From JBAVQS01 sp049694275 (GTDB lineage Bacteria; Chloroflexota; Anaerolineae; UBA4142; SHND01), in assembly GCA_049694275.1 (NCBI GenBank), contig JBAVQS010000279.1:1-9198 (forward strand): a stretch of 9,198 nt of DNA, in the 5' to 3' direction. Made by a program: the position numbers and the translations under genes. Shown piece by piece: positions 7,051 to 9,198 of the stretch (position 1 is its first letter; each line of letters starts with the position of its first letter). The notes under the pieces were generated by a model. That model was not told the origin of the DNA, made no database searches, and saw only the letters and a program-made list of their open reading frames with translations.

Positions 7051-7128
7051 ATGAACAACAATCGGGCGCCACTCAACACGATCACGTCCCAACTCGACGA
7101 ACTCTGGCGCGATAACGGTGAGATTTGA
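7051..7128 (+). CDS. 25-aa leader peptide or N-terminal remnant
   Basis: ATG with GGAGG six bases upstream, behind a good promoter. It codes for a 25-residue hydrophilic peptide beginning MNNNRAPLNTITSQLDELW and ending RDNGEI. Its TGA (7126-7128) overlaps the TTG start of the next gene in the arrangement TTGA, in the -1 frame relative to it. I do not recognise the peptide. It may be a leader whose translation couples to the TPR gene, or the surviving first 25 codons of a larger regulator whose middle was deleted. No attenuator-type codon run (for example repeated Trp or His) is seen. Confidence 0.45.
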   Translation: MNNNRAPLNTITSQLDELWRDNGEI

Positions 7129-8609
7129 AAGCTAAATCGCGGACGCGTTCCCCATCGCGTCTTCAGGCGCGACTCGACGCGCGTTTGAGCGAGCTTTCCA
7201 AGCATGACCTCGTACAGCGTCTCGACGAGCCAGACCTCACCTATATCTTTAAGCATGCCCTCACCCAAGACGCCGCTTACCAGGCCCTCCTGCTCAAACG
7301 GCGGCGTGAGTTGCATCGGGTGGTCGCCGAGACCTACGAGCGGCTCTTTGCCGACCAGGTGAATGACTATGCAGCGCTGCTGGCTCGACATTTCTCGGCG
7401 GCTGAGGATTGGCCCCGGGCAGCCGACTATGCGCTGCGGGCCGGCGGGAGCGCGATGCACTCGTATGCGCTGGTCGAAGCGTTGGAATATTACGAGCAAG
7501 CCCTTGGCGCTCTGGAAAAAATCCCCGCTCCACCCCCGGAACAGGTGATTGATGTGACGCTCGCGTGGATTCGCCCGGCGAGTCACCTGCGTCCCTACGG
7601 CGAGCTCCTGGCCCGCCTGGACCGGGTTCAGGAAATCGCCCGGAACGGACAGGACAAGCGACGTCTCTCCCAAATCCTGCATTGGATTGTCGACGTGCAT
7701 TTTGCAAATGGCTATAACTCGCGCGCTTTTCCCGCGCTGTTCGAGAATTATCAGCTTGCCCTGGAATTCGGAGATGAGCGTTCGACCGTCGTCCCGAGTT
7801 ACTGGATGGCATTTATTATGGTTGACCGGGACCCGGCCGGCGCACTGGCGGAACTTGAGAACGTCATCCTCCTTGCACATAAGTATCAGAATGTCGAGAT
7901 AGAGGCGCACGCGATTGCCTCTCAAGCATATGCCCACGCGCGTCTGGGTGAGTTTGATCGTGCGCAGGCCGAAATCCGCCACGCGCTCGAATTGGTGCAG
8001 CAAGTTAATTCTCCAATCAAGCAGGCCGATGTCAGTAATCTGGCCGGCTTTACCTACCTGGATATGGGAGACCTCGACCGCGCCCTGGAATTCGCAGAGC
8101 GAGGCGCCGAAAAGGCGCTCAAGGCGCAAGTCCCTGAGTGCGCTTCGGCAGGGTTAATCGGGGTGGGGTTTTGCAGGCTCCAGGCGCAGGACATGCCCAA
8201 AGCTCGGCAAGCGTTTGAGCAATCGATGCGGCTTGCCGAATCGGCCGATTCGGACCACCTCCGCGTACAAGCTCTGGCGGGACTGGCGGTCGCGCAGTTT
8301 TATGGAGGAGAGCCTCGAGCCGTTCAAGAGATGGAGACCATTCTGGTCCAGGCTCAATCGATTGACAGTCAATACGCGTCCGCATTCCTTTCTCTCATGT
8401 TGGGCGAGGTTTATGCGGAACAGGGCGCCTGGGAAAAATCAGCCCAGTATCTGGAAAGCGCGCTTACCTATTATCGGCAAACCGGTTTACGTCCCTATCT
8501 ACGCCGTCCCCTCCAATCAATTGCCCAAGTATATGAACAGCAAGGACGCGCCGCAGATGCGCAAGCGGTGCGGGATGAGGCCCAATCACTGATCAAGGAA
8601 TTTGGATAG
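7125..8609 (+). CDS. TPR protein, C-terminal half of an ATPase-TPR regulator
   Basis: A 494-aa frame whose only plausible early start is TTG at 7125; an in-frame TGA at 7119 closes it upstream, and the next ATG is about 110 codons in. Residues 24-75 (ELSKHDLVQRL, YIFKHALTQDAAYQALLLKR, RELHRVVAETYERL) are the junction segment that, in cyclase-AAA-TPR regulators, follows the ATPase domain. Here nothing precedes it: no cyclase, no Walker A and no Walker B. The rest (about 80-490) is TPR-like helices (AEDWPRAADYAL, ALEYYEQALGALE, LGEFDRAQAEI, MGDLDRALEFAERGAEKAL, QGAWEKSAQYLESALTYY). Full-length relatives have around 1000 residues, so about half is missing. It belongs to the FKHALTQ subfamily, not to that of the gene before it (LHELLRQYAEEKL), so it is not a simple tandem copy. 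It may be a stand-alone TPR protein or a decaying pseudogene. Confidence 0.7.
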   Translation: MKAKSRTRSPSRLQARLDARLSELSKHDLVQRLDEPDLTYIFKHALTQDAAYQALLLKRRRELHRVVAETYERLFADQVNDYAALLARHFSAAEDWPRAADYALRAGGSAMHSYALVEALEYYEQALGALEKIPAPPPEQVIDVTLAWIRPASHLRPYGELLARLDRVQEIARNGQDKRRLSQILHWIVDVHFANGYNSRAFPALFENYQLALEFGDERSTVVPSYWMAFIMVDRDPAGALAELENVILLAHKYQNVEIEAHAIASQAYAHARLGEFDRAQAEIRHALELVQQVNSPIKQADVSNLAGFTYLDMGDLDRALEFAERGAEKALKAQVPECASAGLIGVGFCRLQAQDMPKARQAFEQSMRLAESADSDHLRVQALAGLAVAQFYGGEPRAVQEMETILVQAQSIDSQYASAFLSLMLGEVYAEQGAWEKSAQYLESALTYYRQTGLRPYLRRPLQSIAQVYEQQGRAADAQAVRDEAQSLIKEFG

Positions 8610-8690
8610 CAGGAAAAAGATTGGGGCGCACGACCGGATACGTGCAACACACCTATGCCCGCCCTATGCAGCGCGGCCGGCAGTCCATAA

Positions 8691-8718
8691 GGGACACGCG
8701 GCACAAATCTTGTAGAAT
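8691..8718 (+). promoter_or_regulatory. Possible promoter of the ParB-like gene
   Basis: GGGACA (8691-8696) and TAGAAT (8713-8718) are 16 bases apart, four and five of six matches to consensus, about 40 bases before the ATG at 8759. The 149 bases between the TPR gene and this gene hold no other recognisable feature and no clear terminator. Confidence 0.3.
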
Positions 8719-8758
8719 CGTACGGGTGAGTTCCCCTGAACGAGAAAGGTAACGGAGA

Positions 8759-9130
8759 ATGTCGAGTCCAGTCGAAATCAAGTGGTTGAGCGACTCTGAA
8801 GAACAGGACTATCCAGCGGCGCTGTCGTACCTGTCCCTGCTCTACGATGAACAGACGGCCGCCGCCTATGCGCGTCAATTGCAGAGCGCGTCTCTATCCA
8901 AGTTCAAAGCAAAGGATATTTTCAGGGCGTCCGGTTTATCGCTGCTCGGGATCAGCAATTCGCACGTCGAAAAAGATCAACAGAAAATACAATCGGGGCA
9001 TGCATTGTCGCCTCTCCTTTTGATCAGAGATTCCGGCAATGCCAAGGTCATTATCGCGGACGGATATCATCGATTATGCGCGGTCTACTCTTTTGATGAA
9101 GATGCTTTGATTCCATGCAAAATCGTGTAG
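8759..9130 (+). CDS. Small ParB/sulfiredoxin-like conserved protein
   Basis: A 123-aa soluble protein. It resembles a widespread family of short conserved proteins of unknown function with KFKAKDIFRASGL (48-60), LSPLLLIRD (83-91) and VIIADGYHRLCAVYSFDED (97-115). The DGYHR motif (101-105) recalls the nucleotide- or phosphate-binding loop of the ParB/sulfiredoxin fold, so a related fold is likely, but no activity can be assigned. Length is close to what I recall for the family, and the C-terminus (IPCKIV) looks intact. AAAGG at 8745-8749 is nine bases before the ATG. It is about 150 bases after the TPR gene, with a possible promoter of its own, so it is probably an independent gene. Such genes occur scattered among distant phyla, consistent with horizontal spread; that statement is from memory. 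Confidence 0.8.
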   Translation: MSSPVEIKWLSDSEEQDYPAALSYLSLLYDEQTAAAYARQLQSASLSKFKAKDIFRASGLSLLGISNSHVEKDQQKIQSGHALSPLLLIRDSGNAKVIIADGYHRLCAVYSFDEDALIPCKIV

Positions 9131-9140
9131 GGTGATCGGC

Positions 9141-9198
9141 TTACCTCGCTTCCCGCTCTGTCAGCGCCACAAACAGAACGCCCCATGTGACAGCGAGC
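9141..9198 (-). CDS. Probable C-terminal end of a convergent gene
   Basis: Reading the minus strand from the window edge, one frame gives LAVTWGVLFVALTEREAR and then TAA (complement of 9141-9143). A hydrophobic stretch closing with a charged tail looks like the last TM segment of a membrane protein. Only 18 codons are visible, so this is tentative. It would converge on the ParB-like gene with a gap of 10 bases. Confidence 0.3.
   Translation of the reverse strand, partial: LAVTWGVLFVALTEREAR

Noticed and set aside
6852..8129. A 425-codon open frame on the minus strand opposite the TPR gene.
   Set aside because: It runs antisense to well-supported TPR coding sequence, its translation shows no recognisable domain, and GC-rich coding DNA often leaves such open shadows.
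8627..8646. GCACG/CGTGC inverted repeat after the TPR gene, as a terminator.
   Set aside because: Only five pairs, an eight-base loop and no T-run.

Overview
The window looks like a chromosomal segment of an uncultured, moderately GC-rich Gram-positive-like or monoderm environmental bacterium, most likely a member of the Chloroflexota. This rests on gene content. There is a class III cyclase-like / NB-ARC-type ATPase / TPR protein starting with a TFLFTDVERST-type motif. There are non-cellulosomal cohesin and dockerin modules, and a membrane protein with a cytosolic SHOCT-like, tryptophan-rich tail. No rRNA, tRNA, CRISPR array, insertion sequence or att site is visible.

Left part (1-3901): three consecutive plus-strand genes for extracytoplasmic cohesin proteins. 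The first (5' end outside the window) has a cohesin and a C-terminal dockerin. The second (722 aa) has a signal peptide, an unrecognised N-terminal module, and two copies of a roughly 130-residue lectin-like beta module placed around a cohesin, ending in a dockerin. The third is a cohesin held in the membrane by one TM helix, with a cytosolic SHOCT-like tail. No catalytic domain is recognisable in any of them. I read the set as a possible small surface assembly: a membrane-anchored cohesin as receptor and two cohesin-dockerin adaptors that could dock on it and chain to one another.

Middle part (3937-6984): a 1015-aa STAND-type signalling protein (cyclase-like domain, NB-ARC-like ATPase, winged helix, TPRs) starts 35 bases after the anchored cohesin gene, on the same strand. 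Its cyclase domain keeps both metal aspartates and the adenine-specifying Lys/Asp pair but has Thr instead of the transition-state Asn.

Right part (7000-9198): a good sigma-70-like promoter and a strong ribosome binding site lead to a 25-codon reading frame. Its stop overlaps, as TTGA, the only plausible start of a 494-aa TPR protein. That protein is the C-terminal half of another ATPase-TPR regulator whose ATPase is missing, so the locus looks like the product of an internal deletion or a translationally coupled leader. It is followed by a small ParB/sulfiredoxin-like conserved protein and, at the very edge, the probable end of a convergent minus-strand gene.
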